In this document: positions 1 to 7,911 of the stretch, in pieces
How positions within the stretch are numbered: position 1 is the stretch's first letter
Layout of the letters: each line of letters begins with the position of its first letter
Assembly: GCA_030625085.1 (NCBI GenBank)
Contig: DAOURK010000040.1
Span: 1 to 32,825 of the forward strand
Direction: 5' to 3'
DNA: 32,825 nt
Source of the DNA: Pseudomonadota bacterium
GTDB taxonomy: Bacteria; SZUA-182; DTGQ01
Position numbers and translations under genes: made by a program
Notes under the pieces: generated by a model
Databases searched by the model: none
What the model was told of the DNA's origin: nothing
Seen by the model: the letters and a program-made list of their open reading frames with translations, nothing else

Positions 1-2
1 TG

Positions 3-30
3 TTGACAAAGGCCTATCTTGTGGTAGAAT
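3..30 (+). promoter_or_regulatory. Sigma70-like promoter for the panD operon
   Basis: A perfect -35 hexamer TTGACA at 3-8 is followed, after 16 bases, by TAGAAT at 25-30, one mismatch from the consensus -10. TGTGG precedes the -10. Transcription would start near base 37, giving a leader of about 30 bases before panD at 67. This is the best promoter match in the window. Confidence 0.7.
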
Positions 31-66
31 TTCAGGTGAATTTCAAGTGTTAATAAGAGCAATTAT

Positions 67-420
67 ATGTTAAGAACACTATATAAGTCGAAGATACATA
101 GAGCTACAGTTACTCAGGCTGAGCTAAACTATGAGGGAAGCATCACTGTTGATGTAGAGCTAATGGAGGCGGCAGATATTCTAGCGGGAGAGAGACTGGA
201 GGTTTTCAATCTGAACAATGGGGAAAGATTTGGTACTTATGCCATTGAGGGAGAAAGAAAATCAGGTATAATCTGTGTAAATGGAGCAGCAGCGAGGTTA
301 GCTCAAGTGGGCGACAAGGTAATAATTATCTCTTATGTTTTGCTTAATGATGAAGAGGCAAAAGGTCTAAAGTCCAAAGTTATTTTTGTAGATGAGAGAA
401 ATAGGCTAAGGAAGAAATGA
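67..420 (+). CDS. panD: Aspartate 1-decarboxylase (pyruvoyl-dependent)
   Basis: Converts L-aspartate to beta-alanine for pantothenate and coenzyme A synthesis in the cytoplasm. The 117-residue length is normal for PanD. The family's self-cleavage site is present as Gly24-Ser25 (NYEGSI), where Ser25 becomes the pyruvoyl cofactor. Lys9, Arg54 and Tyr58, expected in the active site, are also in place. The gene follows a strong promoter at 3-30 and its stop overlaps the start of def by four bases (ATGA), so the two are probably translationally coupled. Every arginine codon I read in it is AGA or AGG, unlike genes after base 1400. Confidence 0.95.
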   Translation: MLRTLYKSKIHRATVTQAELNYEGSITVDVELMEAADILAGERLEVFNLNNGERFGTYAIEGERKSGIICVNGAAARLAQVGDKVIIISYVLLNDEEAKGLKSKVIFVDERNRLRKK

Positions 421-929
421 TAGAGAGTATGTCTGCTTACAGAATTAGAGAATACGGAGAGCCCATATTGAGAAAACAGTGCGTGCCAGTGGGTAGTGTA
501 GGGCTGAGAGAAAAGGAGATATTTGACATAATAGAACGTACTATGTATGAAGCTCAAGGCATTGGATTAGCCGCCTGCCAGGTAGGAATAGGCCGGCAGT
601 TAATGGTGGTAGATGTGGGGGGAGGATTGATAAAACTGGCTAATCCTTTAATTATGTTAAGAGAAGATGAAAGCGCTATAGAAGAAGGTTGTCTTTCTAT
701 CCCCGGGGTTACCATAAAGGTAAAGAGAGCAATGAGAGTATTGGTTCAGGGTCTGAATGAAGAGGGAAGGAGGACAAAGATAGAGGGAGAAGGTCTTCTT
801 GCTCATGCCCTTCAACATGAGGTCGATCATCTTTCCGGCATCTTAATAATTGATTATGCCAGTTCCCAGGAAAAAGACAGTTTCCAGAGTGAGTTAAGGG
901 AATTGGAGGAAAAAGCGAGGCTTAAGTGA
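417..929 (+). CDS. def: Peptide deformylase
   Basis: Removes the N-formyl group from nascent proteins, using a metal bound by one Cys and two His. All three family motifs are visible: GIGLAACQ at residues 48-55, EEGCLSIPG with metal ligand Cys92, and HEVDH at 134-138 with His134, Glu135 and His138. The 170-residue length is typical. The ATG at 417 overlaps the panD stop and has AGGAAG just upstream. A second ATG at 429 ([10 protein letters not shown]) would also give a complete enzyme. The C-terminal segment after HEVDH reads GILIIDYAS rather than the usual G-x-L-F-x-D-R, a mild divergence. Arginine codons are mostly AGA/AGG, as in panD. Confidence 0.95.
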   Translation: MIESMSAYRIREYGEPILRKQCVPVGSVGLREKEIFDIIERTMYEAQGIGLAACQVGIGRQLMVVDVGGGLIKLANPLIMLREDESAIEEGCLSIPGVTIKVKRAMRVLVQGLNEEGRRTKIEGEGLLAHALQHEVDHLSGILIIDYASSQEKDSFQSELRELEEKARLK

Positions 930-944
930 AAAGGGGGGAGTTAA

Positions 945-1175
945 ATGGCTAGAGCTTATTTAAAGATTGAAGTAGAGATGGGAAAGGAGAGAAGCGTAAG
1001 GGATGCTTTGCTCAAATTTGATGAGGTAAAGGGAGCAGAGCTAACCACAGGAGATCAGGATGTTTTAGCCTTAGTCGAGGCGGATAGTTTTGAGGATATT
1101 CTTCAGGTAGTTGTGGACAAATTACGCACTCTTAAAGGTATCAAGAATACGGTAACCGATTTGGTATTGGAATAA
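945..1175 (+). CDS. Stand-alone Lrp/AsnC ligand-binding (RAM) domain protein
   Basis: A 76-residue protein that looks like only the C-terminal effector-binding domain of Lrp/AsnC regulators: beta-alpha-beta-beta-alpha-beta pattern, an opening AYLKIEVEMGKE strand and turn, a central VKGAELTTGDQDVLALVEA stretch, and a closing helix and strand ending in TDLVLE. There is no helix-turn-helix. Small RAM-only proteins are known to assemble into rings and bind amino acids, but the role of this one is not evident. A strong ribosome site (AAGGGGGGAG) precedes the ATG. It is the third gene of the panD-def operon, 15 bases after def, and shares their AGA/AGG-rich codon use. Confidence 0.8.
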   Translation: MARAYLKIEVEMGKERSVRDALLKFDEVKGAELTTGDQDVLALVEADSFEDILQVVVDKLRTLKGIKNTVTDLVLE

Positions 1176-1179
1176 AGAA

Positions 1180-1280
1180 TCGTTGCTGGTTGCTCGTTGC
1201 TAGTCGCTAACATCTAGTTCGTATATCGTATGTCGTTTTTCTTGCTTTGCGAGCGACTAGCAATGAGCAACCAGCAACGA
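1180..1280. repeat. Long inverted repeat with 29-base arms (REP/MITE-like)
   Basis: The arm at 1180-1208 and the arm at 1252-1280 are reverse complements over 29 bases, with one difference that would still be a G-U pair in RNA. The 43-base loop holds a CGTATATCGTATG-like stretch. The arms are built from repeated GTTGCT/GTTGCTCGTTGC units. It begins five bases after the RAM-gene stop and ends nine bases before tRNA-Gln. It could act as a terminator-like structure, but its size and sequence look like a dispersed palindromic element. Confidence 0.85.
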
Positions 1281-1288
1281 CATAAAGA

Positions 1289-1360
1289 TGGGGCGTGGTG
1301 AAGCGGTAACACAGCGGACTTTGGATCCGTTATTCGGAGGTTCGAATCCTCCCGCCCCAG
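1289..1360 (+). tRNA. tRNA-Gln (anticodon TTG)
   Basis: A full cloverleaf can be drawn. The acceptor stem TGGGGCG (1289-1295) pairs with CGCCCCA (1353-1359). The D stem is GTG/CAC. The anticodon stem is GCGGA/TCCGT with loop CTTTGGA and anticodon TTG at 1321-1323. The T arm is GGAGG/CCTCC with loop TTCGAAT, and the discriminator is G1360. A 5'-U and a U-A first pair are typical of bacterial tRNA-Gln. The 3' CCA is not encoded. The gene sits directly before prs, a neighbourhood known from deltaproteobacteria. Confidence 0.95.
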
Positions 1361-1396
1361 TATTTTTAAAAAAATATTAACATATAAAAGAAATAA

Positions 1397-2338
1397 ATGA
1401 GCTTTGAATTAAAACTTATAGCAGGAAATTCGAATTTGCCCTTAGCCAAAGGAATTAGTAATTATTTAGGAGTTCCTTTGGTAGATGCAGTGGTATCAAA
1501 ATTTGCAGATGCAGAAGTATGTGTCCAAATTAATGGGAATGTTCGTGGTTCCGATTTATTTGTAATTCAATCAACCTGCCCCCCTGTTAATGATAATATA
1601 ATGGAATTACTGATCATTATTGACGCACTTCGCCGGGCCTCTGCCAGAAGGATTACCGCTGTAATACCTTACTATGGTTATGCGCGACAGGATCGAAAAG
1701 TCCAACCAAGGGCTCCGATTAGCGCAAAATTAGTGGCTGATTTGCTCAGCACCTCCGGCGCTAACAGAATCTTAACCTTAGATTTGCACGCAGGTCAAAT
1801 TCAAGGATTTTTTAATATCCCTGTGGATAATCTTTTTGCCACTCCAGTGTTAATTGAATACATTAAGGGTCTCAATTTATCTGATATAACTTTTGTTTCA
1901 CCAGACGCAGGCGGAGTAGAACGGACCCGCGCTTTTGCCAAGCAATTAAATGCGTCTTTGGCTATTATTGATAAAAGACGAGAGAGGGCTAATGAATCAG
2001 ACGTTATGAATATAATCGGAGATGTCGAGGGTGAAAATACCTTTATTGTCGATGATATTATTGACACTGGCGGCACCTTAATTAAAGCTGCTTCAGCCCT
2101 GGTTAAGGCAGGTGCAAAAAGTGTCTATTCGTGTTGCACTCATGCAGTTTTGTCCGGGAAAGCTATGGAGCGGATCAATTCATCAGATTTGAAAAAATTA
2201 GTGATTACGGATACTATCCCAACAAAAGAAAAAATACAAACTTCCAACAAGGTGGAAGTTCTTTCTGTGGCAGATTTAATCGGCGAGACTATTTATCGAA
2301 TCAATGTTGATAAATCCGTAAGCTCTCTTTTCATATAA
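1397..2338 (+). CDS. prs: Ribose-phosphate pyrophosphokinase (PRPP synthetase)
   Basis: Makes 5-phosphoribosyl 1-pyrophosphate from ribose 5-phosphate and ATP, feeding nucleotide, histidine and tryptophan synthesis. The protein has 313 residues, the normal size of class I enzymes. Visible signatures are PYYGYARQDRK near residues 91-101, the DLHAGQIQGFF segment with His131, SPDAGGVERTRAFA around 168-181, and the PRPP-binding loop VDDIIDTGGT at 218-227. The ribosome site before the ATG is weak (AAAAGAAAT). It lies 36 bases after tRNA-Gln and precedes rplY and pth, a commonly conserved gene order. Confidence 0.97.
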   Translation: MSFELKLIAGNSNLPLAKGISNYLGVPLVDAVVSKFADAEVCVQINGNVRGSDLFVIQSTCPPVNDNIMELLIIIDALRRASARRITAVIPYYGYARQDRKVQPRAPISAKLVADLLSTSGANRILTLDLHAGQIQGFFNIPVDNLFATPVLIEYIKGLNLSDITFVSPDAGGVERTRAFAKQLNASLAIIDKRRERANESDVMNIIGDVEGENTFIVDDIIDTGGTLIKAASALVKAGAKSVYSCCTHAVLSGKAMERINSSDLKKLVITDTIPTKEKIQTSNKVEVLSVADLIGETIYRINVDKSVSSLFI

Positions 2339-2395
2339 GATCCAATTCCAACCAAAAAACTTATCCGGTCGGTCCGCCTCCCATGGATAAAAAAA

Positions 2396-2427
2396 AAGGC
2401 TCCCCGGACATAAATACAGGGGGCCTT
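2396..2427. other. Hairpin after prs next to an A-tract
   Basis: AAGGCTCCC at 2396-2404 can pair with GGGGGCCTT at 2419-2427. An A-tract lies immediately to its left and no T-tract to its right, so if it terminates transcription it would do so on the minus strand. No minus-strand gene precedes it. Its function is unclear. Confidence 0.35.
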
Positions 2428-2454
2428 CAATAATCCAGCAGGCGTTTTCAGCAT

Positions 2455-2497
2455 TTAGCATTCAGCCGGCAAGGATTTTTTTAGGGCTGAGCGCTAA
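2455..2497 (+). promoter_or_regulatory. Possible stem-loop in the rplY leader
   Basis: TTAGCATTCAGCC at 2455-2467 is an imperfect inverted repeat of GGCTGAGCGCTAA at 2485-2497, with one mismatch and one G-U pair. The loop carries a T7 run. It ends 17 bases before the GGAGG of rplY. Ribosomal protein leaders, including that of rplY in enterobacteria, can be control targets, so a regulatory role is possible. It may equally be a small repeat. Confidence 0.3.
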
Positions 2498-2523
2498 TTT
2501 AATGTATTTTTATGGAGGTATAC

Positions 2524-3186
2524 ATGGCAGTTCAAATTAATATCAAAGCAAAAGTTCGAGATCAATATGGAAAGGGAGCTAACCGTAAATTACGCCAAAA
2601 AGGATTAACCCCTGCAATATTATACGGTAATCGAGAAAACGCTTTACCACTTTATTTTGATACCAATGAATTTAATAAAATGACTCATGGAGAATTACAT
2701 GAAAATACCATCTTCAATTTAAAAATTGAAGGCGATCCTACGAACAAAGATGAACCTATAATAGCTATTGTTAAAGAGGCACAATTCGAACCTATAACCG
2801 ATAAAATGGTTCATATTGACTTTTACGAAATGAAAACCGGCAAACCGGTTTCAATGGAAGTACCAATAGAAACTATTGGGCAGGCCATAGGAGTTAAAGT
2901 GAGTGGTGGAATTTTAGAGCATGTACAGCGACAAGTCTTAATTGAATGTCTTCCCCGGCTCATACCAGATACAATTAAAGTAGATATAACTAATTTGGAT
3001 GCAGGAGAGGCCATTCATATTCGAGATTTGCAAATTACTGAAGGCATTACTGTTCTAGAAGACCTGGAGAAGATTGTCCTTACTATTGTTCATGCTCCAA
3101 AAGCTGCCACTGAAATAACTCCTGAAGAAGAAGAGGTAGAAGAAAAGGCAGAGGAAAAGACTGAATCTCCTGAATCAAAAAAATGA
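2524..3186 (+). CDS. rplY: 50S ribosomal protein L25/TL5/CTC
   Basis: Binds 5S rRNA in the large ribosomal subunit. The 220-residue protein is the long (CTC/TL5) form. Residues 1-93 form the L25 5S-binding domain (KLRQKGLTPAILYGNREN, then VHIDFYEM), residues 100-185 the second beta domain (ETIGQAIGVKVSGGILEHV, DTIKVDITNLDAGEAIHI), and the end is a highly acidic tail rich in Glu and Lys. I chose ATG 2524 because GGAGG lies five bases upstream at 2514-2518. An in-frame ATG at 2512 would overlap that ribosome site and add four residues. The gene is flanked by prs and pth as in many bacteria. Confidence 0.95.
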   Translation: MAVQINIKAKVRDQYGKGANRKLRQKGLTPAILYGNRENALPLYFDTNEFNKMTHGELHENTIFNLKIEGDPTNKDEPIIAIVKEAQFEPITDKMVHIDFYEMKTGKPVSMEVPIETIGQAIGVKVSGGILEHVQRQVLIECLPRLIPDTIKVDITNLDAGEAIHIRDLQITEGITVLEDLEKIVLTIVHAPKAATEITPEEEEVEEKAEEKTESPESKK

Positions 3187-3349
3187 TTTTACCATGAAAA
3201 CGCATTTTGAAAAATAGACTTTACTAAAAAAGTCAATATTTTCATCCTCGGGGGTGGAAACTCGTTCATGAGCGTTTACTTCAGAATTCACAAATAAATT
3301 CTTGCCCCTTGATAAGATAGAGAGGTTAAGGTGGTTTTGAGGGATAAAA

Positions 3350-3925
3350 TTGAATCTTATAGTTGGGTTGGGGAATCCTGGTCATGGATATGCCCAAACC
3401 CGTCATAATATTGGCTTCCAATCTGTCGATGCAATTTCATCAAAAAATAAAATACAACTTCCCCATACAGATCTGCTGTGTCAATGGGGAAAAGGATTCA
3501 TTAATAGAAAGGAGGTACTGTTAGCCAAGCCACAAACCTATATGAATTTAAGTGGGAGGGCAATTCTTGCTCTCATTTCCAGCTTTCATCTAAGCCAGGA
3601 AGACCTTTTCGTTATTTATGATGATATGGATTTACCTCTTGGACGCCTAAGGATTAGGGAAGGGGGAGGAAGTGGTGGACATAGGGGCATGGAGTCTATA
3701 ATTCAGTGTTTGGAAACATCTCATTTTCCTCGCCTTCGAATCGGTATTGGCAGACCCGATGACTCGCAAAATTCCAAAGAATATGTTCTGACAAAATTTT
3801 TAAAAAAAGAACAGCCTATAGCCGCAAAAATTATTGAGATAGTAACTCAATGCATCGAAACAGTTCTTGTTCAAGGGACCCTGGAGGCCATGAACAAATT
3901 CAATAACGTGAATATTGAAGAATAA
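3350..3925 (+). CDS. pth: Peptidyl-tRNA hydrolase
   Basis: Releases tRNA from peptidyl-tRNA that has dropped off the ribosome. The 191-residue length fits. The N-terminal LIVGLGNPG is the family hallmark and justifies the TTG start at 3350, which has GAGGG six bases upstream. The catalytic base is His19 in TRHNIGF, PQTYMN carries Asn66, and the YDDMDLPLG segment contains Asp94. The GSGGHRGMESI loop has Arg112 where E. coli has Asn; variants with Arg at this place are, as far as I recall, not rare. Located between rplY and hppA. Confidence 0.95.
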   Translation: MNLIVGLGNPGHGYAQTRHNIGFQSVDAISSKNKIQLPHTDLLCQWGKGFINRKEVLLAKPQTYMNLSGRAILALISSFHLSQEDLFVIYDDMDLPLGRLRIREGGGSGGHRGMESIIQCLETSHFPRLRIGIGRPDDSQNSKEYVLTKFLKKEQPIAAKIIEIVTQCIETVLVQGTLEAMNKFNNVNIEE

Positions 3926-3974
3926 AAACTAAGAGGACACGTAAAACTATAACTTTAAATTAAGGAGGAGGCTT

Positions 3975-5984
3975 ATGCCACAGTGGGTTCTATATCCGCC
4001 TATTATCGGAGTTCTGGGCCTTATTTTTGCCTGGATTATTTATGCTTATGTAAAAAAGCAACCGGTAGGCACAAAGGTTATGGAGGAGATTTCCGAAGCC
4101 ATTCATGATGGCGCTATGGTATTTTTAAAGAAGGAATATTTATATCTGGTTTTGTTTATCGTTGTTGTTTTCCTTCTTCTATTCTGGAAAATTAATCCTG
4201 AGACAGCCATATGTTTTATAGCCGGAGCAATTTGTTCCATGCTGGCCGGATACTTCGGTATGTCTGCGGCCACACGAGCCAATGTCCGCACTTCACAAGC
4301 AGCGGACTCTGAGGGACAAGGGAAAGCCTTAAGTGTTGCCTTTTCAGGCGGAGCTGTAATGGGCCTATCAGTAGCCAGCCTCGGAATTATTGGCGTTGGG
4401 GGATTCTTTGCCATCTTCGGTAAAAATGTATCCCAGATTTCCTATATCAATGGATTTGCCATGGGTGCCAGCTCTATTGCTTTGTTTGCCAGAATGGGCG
4501 GGGGAATTTATACAAAAACGGCAGATGTAGGCGCAGACCTTGTAGGAAAGGTGGAAGCCGGAATCCCCGAAGATGATCCGCGAAATCCGGCTACTATTGC
4601 CGATAATGTGGGTGACTGCGTTGGAGATACTGCTGGGATGGGAGCTGATATCTTTGAATCTTATGTCGGATCTATCATAGCTACCATTGCTATTGCCGCC
4701 ACCGCCGCCACGATCCCCGCTGCAAATCGTCTCTCCTGGATGGCTTATCCGATCCTGGTGGTTTCGGTTGGACTTTTGGCTTCACTTATCGGCATTTTAT
4801 CCATGAAGGTTTTACAGAATTTCAATCCGGCAGCCGCCCTGCGTAATTCAACCTATATTAGCGCAACTTTGATGATTATCGGCGCTTACTTCTTAGCCGT
4901 CTGGTTAAAATTACCCTTGGGTGTGTTTTGGGCAGTTTTTTCCGGATGTATCGCCGGAATTCTCATTGGGCTTTTGACTGAATACTATACCTCAGGTAAA
5001 ATCATTGTAAAAATTGCCGAATCCTGCAAAACTGGCCCGGCCACGAATATAATTACCGGCATGGCTGTAGGTTTGGAAAGTACCGCCTTGCCGGTCTTGG
5101 CTATTTGTGGAGCTATCTTTGCCGCCTTTAAAGCTGCAGCTCCCCAAGGGCTATATGGAATCGGAATCTCCGGAGTCGGTATGTTGGCTACTGTAGGAAT
5201 TACCATGTCTGTAGATGCTTACGGACCTATTGCTGACAACGCCGGGGGAATCTCGGAGATGGCCGGTCTGGGGCCGGCAACGCGTAAAATTACCGACGGC
5301 CTGGACGCACTGGGAAATACAACTGCTGCTATCGGCAAAGGATTTGCCATTGGTTCAGCCGCTTTAACGGCTTTGGCTTTATTTTCCGCTTATTCCCAGG
5401 CAATAAGCGCCAAAATGGGAACACCCTTTACCATTAATCTTACCAACCCCTATGTTATCATTGGTATGTTTATTGGCGGTATTATCCCCTTCATTGTGGC
5501 CGCTTTAACTATGACGGCTGTTGGAGAGGCCGCCTTTGAAATGGTAGAAGAAGTACGACGCCAATTTCGTGAGATTAAAGGTTTATTAGAGGGAAAAGCC
5601 AAACCGGACACAGCTAAATGTATAGCTATTAGCACCAATGCCGCCTTAAAACGAATGGTCCTGCCGGGCCTTATAACGGTCATTGTTCCGGTAATAGTTG
5701 GTTTTACCATGGGACCGGAAGCGCTGGGCGGATTATTAGCCGGCACTACCTTAACCGGTGTCTTGCTCGCCTTGATGATGGCTAATGCCGGCGGGGCATG
5801 GGATAACGCCAAAAAATATATCGAGGGAGGTCATCTGGGCGGCAAGGGATCAGATCCCCATAAAGCTGCCGTAGTAGGCGACACTGTTGGTGATCCTTTT
5901 AAAGATACCTCCGGGCCGACCATGAACATTCTCATTAAGCTTGTTTCAGTGGTTTCCTTGGTAATTGCGCCACTATTGCTTTAA
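3975..5984 (+). CDS. hppA: Membrane-bound ion-pumping pyrophosphatase, Na+-type signature
   Basis: Couples hydrolysis of pyrophosphate to ion export across the inner membrane. The 669-residue, roughly 16-helix protein carries the family PPi-binding sequences: [13 protein letters not shown] (184-196), [19 protein letters not shown] (200-218) and [14 protein letters not shown] near the C terminus. Ala451 and Gly454 in GNTTAAIG, where K+-independent enzymes have Lys and Thr, indicate the K+-dependent class. Glu228 in [10 protein letters not shown] sits at the position used by Na+-translocating enzymes, whereas plant and K+-independent H+ pumps carry the Glu one helical turn later. I therefore infer a K+-dependent Na+ (or Na+/H+) pump. 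AAGGAGGAGG precedes the ATG. Its last 12 bases overlap the convergent CorC-like gene. Confidence 0.95.
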   Translation: MPQWVLYPPIIGVLGLIFAWIIYAYVKKQPVGTKVMEEISEAIHDGAMVFLKKEYLYLVLFIVVVFLLLFWKINPETAICFIAGAICSMLAGYFGMSAATRANVRTSQAADSEGQGKALSVAFSGGAVMGLSVASLGIIGVGGFFAIFGKNVSQISYINGFAMGASSIALFARMGGGIYTKTADVGADLVGKVEAGIPEDDPRNPATIADNVGDCVGDTAGMGADIFESYVGSIIATIAIAATAATIPAANRLSWMAYPILVVSVGLLASLIGILSMKVLQNFNPAAALRNSTYISATLMIIGAYFLAVWLKLPLGVFWAVFSGCIAGILIGLLTEYYTSGKIIVKIAESCKTGPATNIITGMAVGLESTALPVLAICGAIFAAFKAAAPQGLYGIGISGVGMLATVGITMSVDAYGPIADNAGGISEMAGLGPATRKITDGLDALGNTTAAIGKGFAIGSAALTALALFSAYSQAISAKMGTPFTINLTNPYVIIGMFIGGIIPFIVAALTMTAVGEAAFEMVEEVRRQFREIKGLLEGKAKPDTAKCIAISTNAALKRMVLPGLITVIVPVIVGFTMGPEALGGLLAGTTLTGVLLALMMANAGGAWDNAKKYIEGGHLGGKGSDPHKAAVVGDTVGDPFKDTSGPTMNILIKLVSVVSLVIAPLLL

Positions 5985-7232
5985 GGGTTTAATTTCGATC
6001 TTGGAAATTTTTTGCTCGTGCATGGAATAAACAGTGAATTGATGCCCCTCATATGAAATGAATTCTCCTCGAGAGGGGACATGACCCAGCTTGCTCATAA
6101 TCAATCCTGAGAGGGTTTGAAATTCATCATGAGAAATATTGATATGTAAATATTTATTAATCTCCCTGATGGAAGCATCACCATTAATGATAAGGCTTCC
6201 ATCAGGGAGATATTCAATCCAATCCTCTTCCAGATCGGATTCATCAAAAATATCTCCTACAATCTCCTCTAATACATCTTCTAAGGTTACCAACCCTTCT
6301 ATCCCGCCATATTCATCAATAACCAGGGCTAAATGAGTCTTTCTTTTTCTAAAATCTGCTAAAAGAGATAATACTTTTTTAGATTCAGGAATAAAAAAAG
6401 GTGAATTCATGATCTTTTCTAAAGAAAAGGTTTCCGATTTTTGCCGCCCATCTAATAGATCACGACTATGAATTATACCTATAATATTATCAATTCGTTT
6501 TTGGTAAACAGGAAAACGAGATAAGCCCGAGCGGCCGATTAGGTGAATAATCTCGTCATAAGAAGTATTTTCTTCAATACAAACCATATCAGTGCGAGGA
6601 ATCATGATTTCTTTTACCCATATATCAGCCAATTCAAAGATATTCAGCAACATCTTACGTTCTTCCTTCTCTACCACCCCTTCTTTTTCCCCAATGGTAA
6701 TAACAGCCTGAATCTCCTCTTCTGAAATAAGGGGCTTTTTTTTTATTTCTTTTGGAGAAATAAGGTGCAAAAGAATATCCGCTAAAAAAGTAATGGCGCG
6801 CACAAGAGGTCGTAAGTAACGCACACACCAAAGAATAGGCTTTGCTATAATAAATGACACTCTTTCAGGAGATTTGCCGGCATAAATTTTAGGAACTATT
6901 TCACAAAAAATCAGCAATATTATGGTCAAGGATATAGTGGCGTATATGATTCCACTCTTTCCCCAAAGGGCTATGGCCAAAGCCGTAGCCACAGAGGCTG
7001 CGGCCACGTTGACAAAATTATTCCCCACCAAAATGGTATTGATTATTTCCTTCTTTTTCTTTAACAGCTCTTCGATCAATTGTGCTTGAGGGTGACGTTG
7101 GTGAGCTAAAAAAAGAATTCTGAGTCTGTTAAGAGACATTAAAGCTGCCTCAGACCCTGAAAAAAAAGAAGATAAGACCAAAAGAAACAACAATAAAATG
7201 AGTAATATTGGCCAGGAATATAATTGGCTCAA
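5973..7232 (-). CDS. CorC/HlyC (CNNM-like) family membrane protein with CBS domains
   Basis: A 419-residue protein with the standard three-part layout: DUF21 transmembrane domain (about 1-190, opening with [18 protein letters not shown]), a CBS pair (about 205-330, [12 protein letters not shown] and [20 protein letters not shown]), and a C-terminal CorC_HlyC domain (about 335-415). Members are linked to magnesium or cobalt export and adenine-nucleotide sensing; the hemolysin name is historical. The exact substrate here cannot be told. The start is TTG at 7232, upstream of the first helix, with AGGG about 13 bases before it; no better ATG exists before the SGSE motif. Its 3' end overlaps the convergent hppA by 12 bases. 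Confidence 0.9.
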   Translation of the reverse strand: MSQLYSWPILLILLLFLLVLSSFFSGSEAALMSLNRLRILFLAHQRHPQAQLIEELLKKKKEIINTILVGNNFVNVAAASVATALAIALWGKSGIIYATISLTIILLIFCEIVPKIYAGKSPERVSFIIAKPILWCVRYLRPLVRAITFLADILLHLISPKEIKKKPLISEEEIQAVITIGEKEGVVEKEERKMLLNIFELADIWVKEIMIPRTDMVCIEENTSYDEIIHLIGRSGLSRFPVYQKRIDNIIGIIHSRDLLDGRQKSETFSLEKIMNSPFFIPESKKVLSLLADFRKRKTHLALVIDEYGGIEGLVTLEDVLEEIVGDIFDESDLEEDWIEYLPDGSLIINGDASIREINKYLHINISHDEFQTLSGLIMSKLGHVPSRGEFISYEGHQFTVYSMHEQKISKIEIKPLKQ

Positions 7233-7339
7233 AATAAAAATACCCTTTTTACATAAAGATTAATAAAATAGGAGCCTCTTAATCCTCAAATAGGAGACTT
7301 TTAGTCCTTTGAAGAAAATAGCTAAAATATTAGATAAAC

Positions 7340-7472
7340 AATATATGACTCTGTTGATTTAGTACAAAATTGAGTATTTTTTGCGAAAAGAGCACTCATA
7401 ACATCTTGTTTTTATTAAACTACAATTTTGGTAATTTTATAAAATCATAGTAAATCAACTGAGTCATATATT
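7340..7472. repeat. MITE-like element with 22-base terminal inverted repeats
   Basis: AATATATGACTC followed by TGTTGATTTA at 7340-7361 is the reverse complement of 7451-7472 at 21 of 22 positions. The 89-base interior is AT-rich and has no open frame of note. The total of 133 bp with near-perfect terminal repeats is the form of a non-autonomous miniature element. I see no clear target duplication. A long cruciform or a bidirectional transcript structure is the alternative. Confidence 0.6.
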
Positions 7473-7577
7473 CCACAAATATTAAAACATATTTTCTGAT
7501 TTAAGGCAATGACTTGAAAATTCAGTCGGCAATTCACATTATAAAAATATGAAAAATAAAGGATGGTCGGCAAAAAG

Positions 7578-7601
7578 GCGTTGGGGTTTAAACCCCCACG
7601 C
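7578..7601. repeat. 24-base near-perfect palindrome centred on TTTAAA
   Basis: GCGTTGGGGTTT at 7578-7589 and AAACCCCCACGC at 7590-7601 are reverse complements except at one position. The palindrome has no loop, so it resembles a dimeric protein-binding site or a palindromic repeat more than an RNA terminator. No neighbouring gene is closer than 300 bases. Confidence 0.5.
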
Positions 7602-7765
7602 ATCACCACCACCCTTGACAGTAGTTTCAACTAAGAATAAAAATGGCCGTTGAAAATTAAAATGTGTATTTACACATATCGCCTTATGATGTATATTGAA
7701 TCTCTATATTGTAAAACACTAAATTCAGGGATAAATCTCTAAATAACACAAAGAAATCGCTATTT

Positions 7766-7826
7766 CAGGTTATAAAAAACCGGTAGGGCCTATATTATTA
7801 ACCTGACCCTGAGGGCCAGGATTTTT
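7766..7826 (+). promoter_or_regulatory. Attenuator-like mutually exclusive hairpins upstream of ogt
   Basis: CAGGTTA at 7766-7772 can pair with TAACCTG at 7799-7805. The last four bases of that second arm are also the start of a stem CCTG-a-CCC/GGG-c-CAGG (7802-7820), which is followed by A and five T (7822-7826), the form of an intrinsic terminator. The two structures cannot coexist, the arrangement expected for an antiterminator/terminator switch. It lies about 90 bases before ogt. I recognise no known riboswitch or T-box. Confidence 0.3.
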
Positions 7827-7867
7827 ATGATTAATTAAAATACAAAGTACATCCTAACCAATATTAT

Positions 7868-7911
7868 GCAGCGCAGAGCTTTAGCCCTGCCAAAATAAAA
7901 CAAAATGCAGG
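7868..7911. repeat. Truncated copy of the GCAGGGCTTTAGCCCTGC palindromic repeat
   Basis: 7868-7896 matches the reverse complement of the right arm of the element at 12477-12548 (12522-12550) at 28 of 29 positions. After a short spacer, AAAATGCAGG (7902-7911) matches the beginning of the opposite arm and then stops, two bases before the ogt ATG. The element therefore abuts the gene start and has lost its second arm. Confidence 0.75.

Noticed and set aside
1180-1280. CRISPR-like reading of the GTTGCT repeats
   Set aside because: The units form one inverted repeat pair, not direct repeats with spacers; no cas genes in the window.
3217-3242. GACTTT/AAAGTC hairpin followed by AATATTTT after rplY
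   Set aside because: The stem is short and AT-rich and the T-run is weak; too little for a terminator call.
4103-5812. Minus-strand open frames within hppA
   Set aside because: Shadows of a strongly conserved membrane protein; Pro/Ala/Ile-rich nonsense sequence.
5973-7232. Hemolysin toxin
   Set aside because: The DUF21-CBS-CorC_HlyC layout marks a cation-transport-related membrane protein; the hemolysin name is historical.
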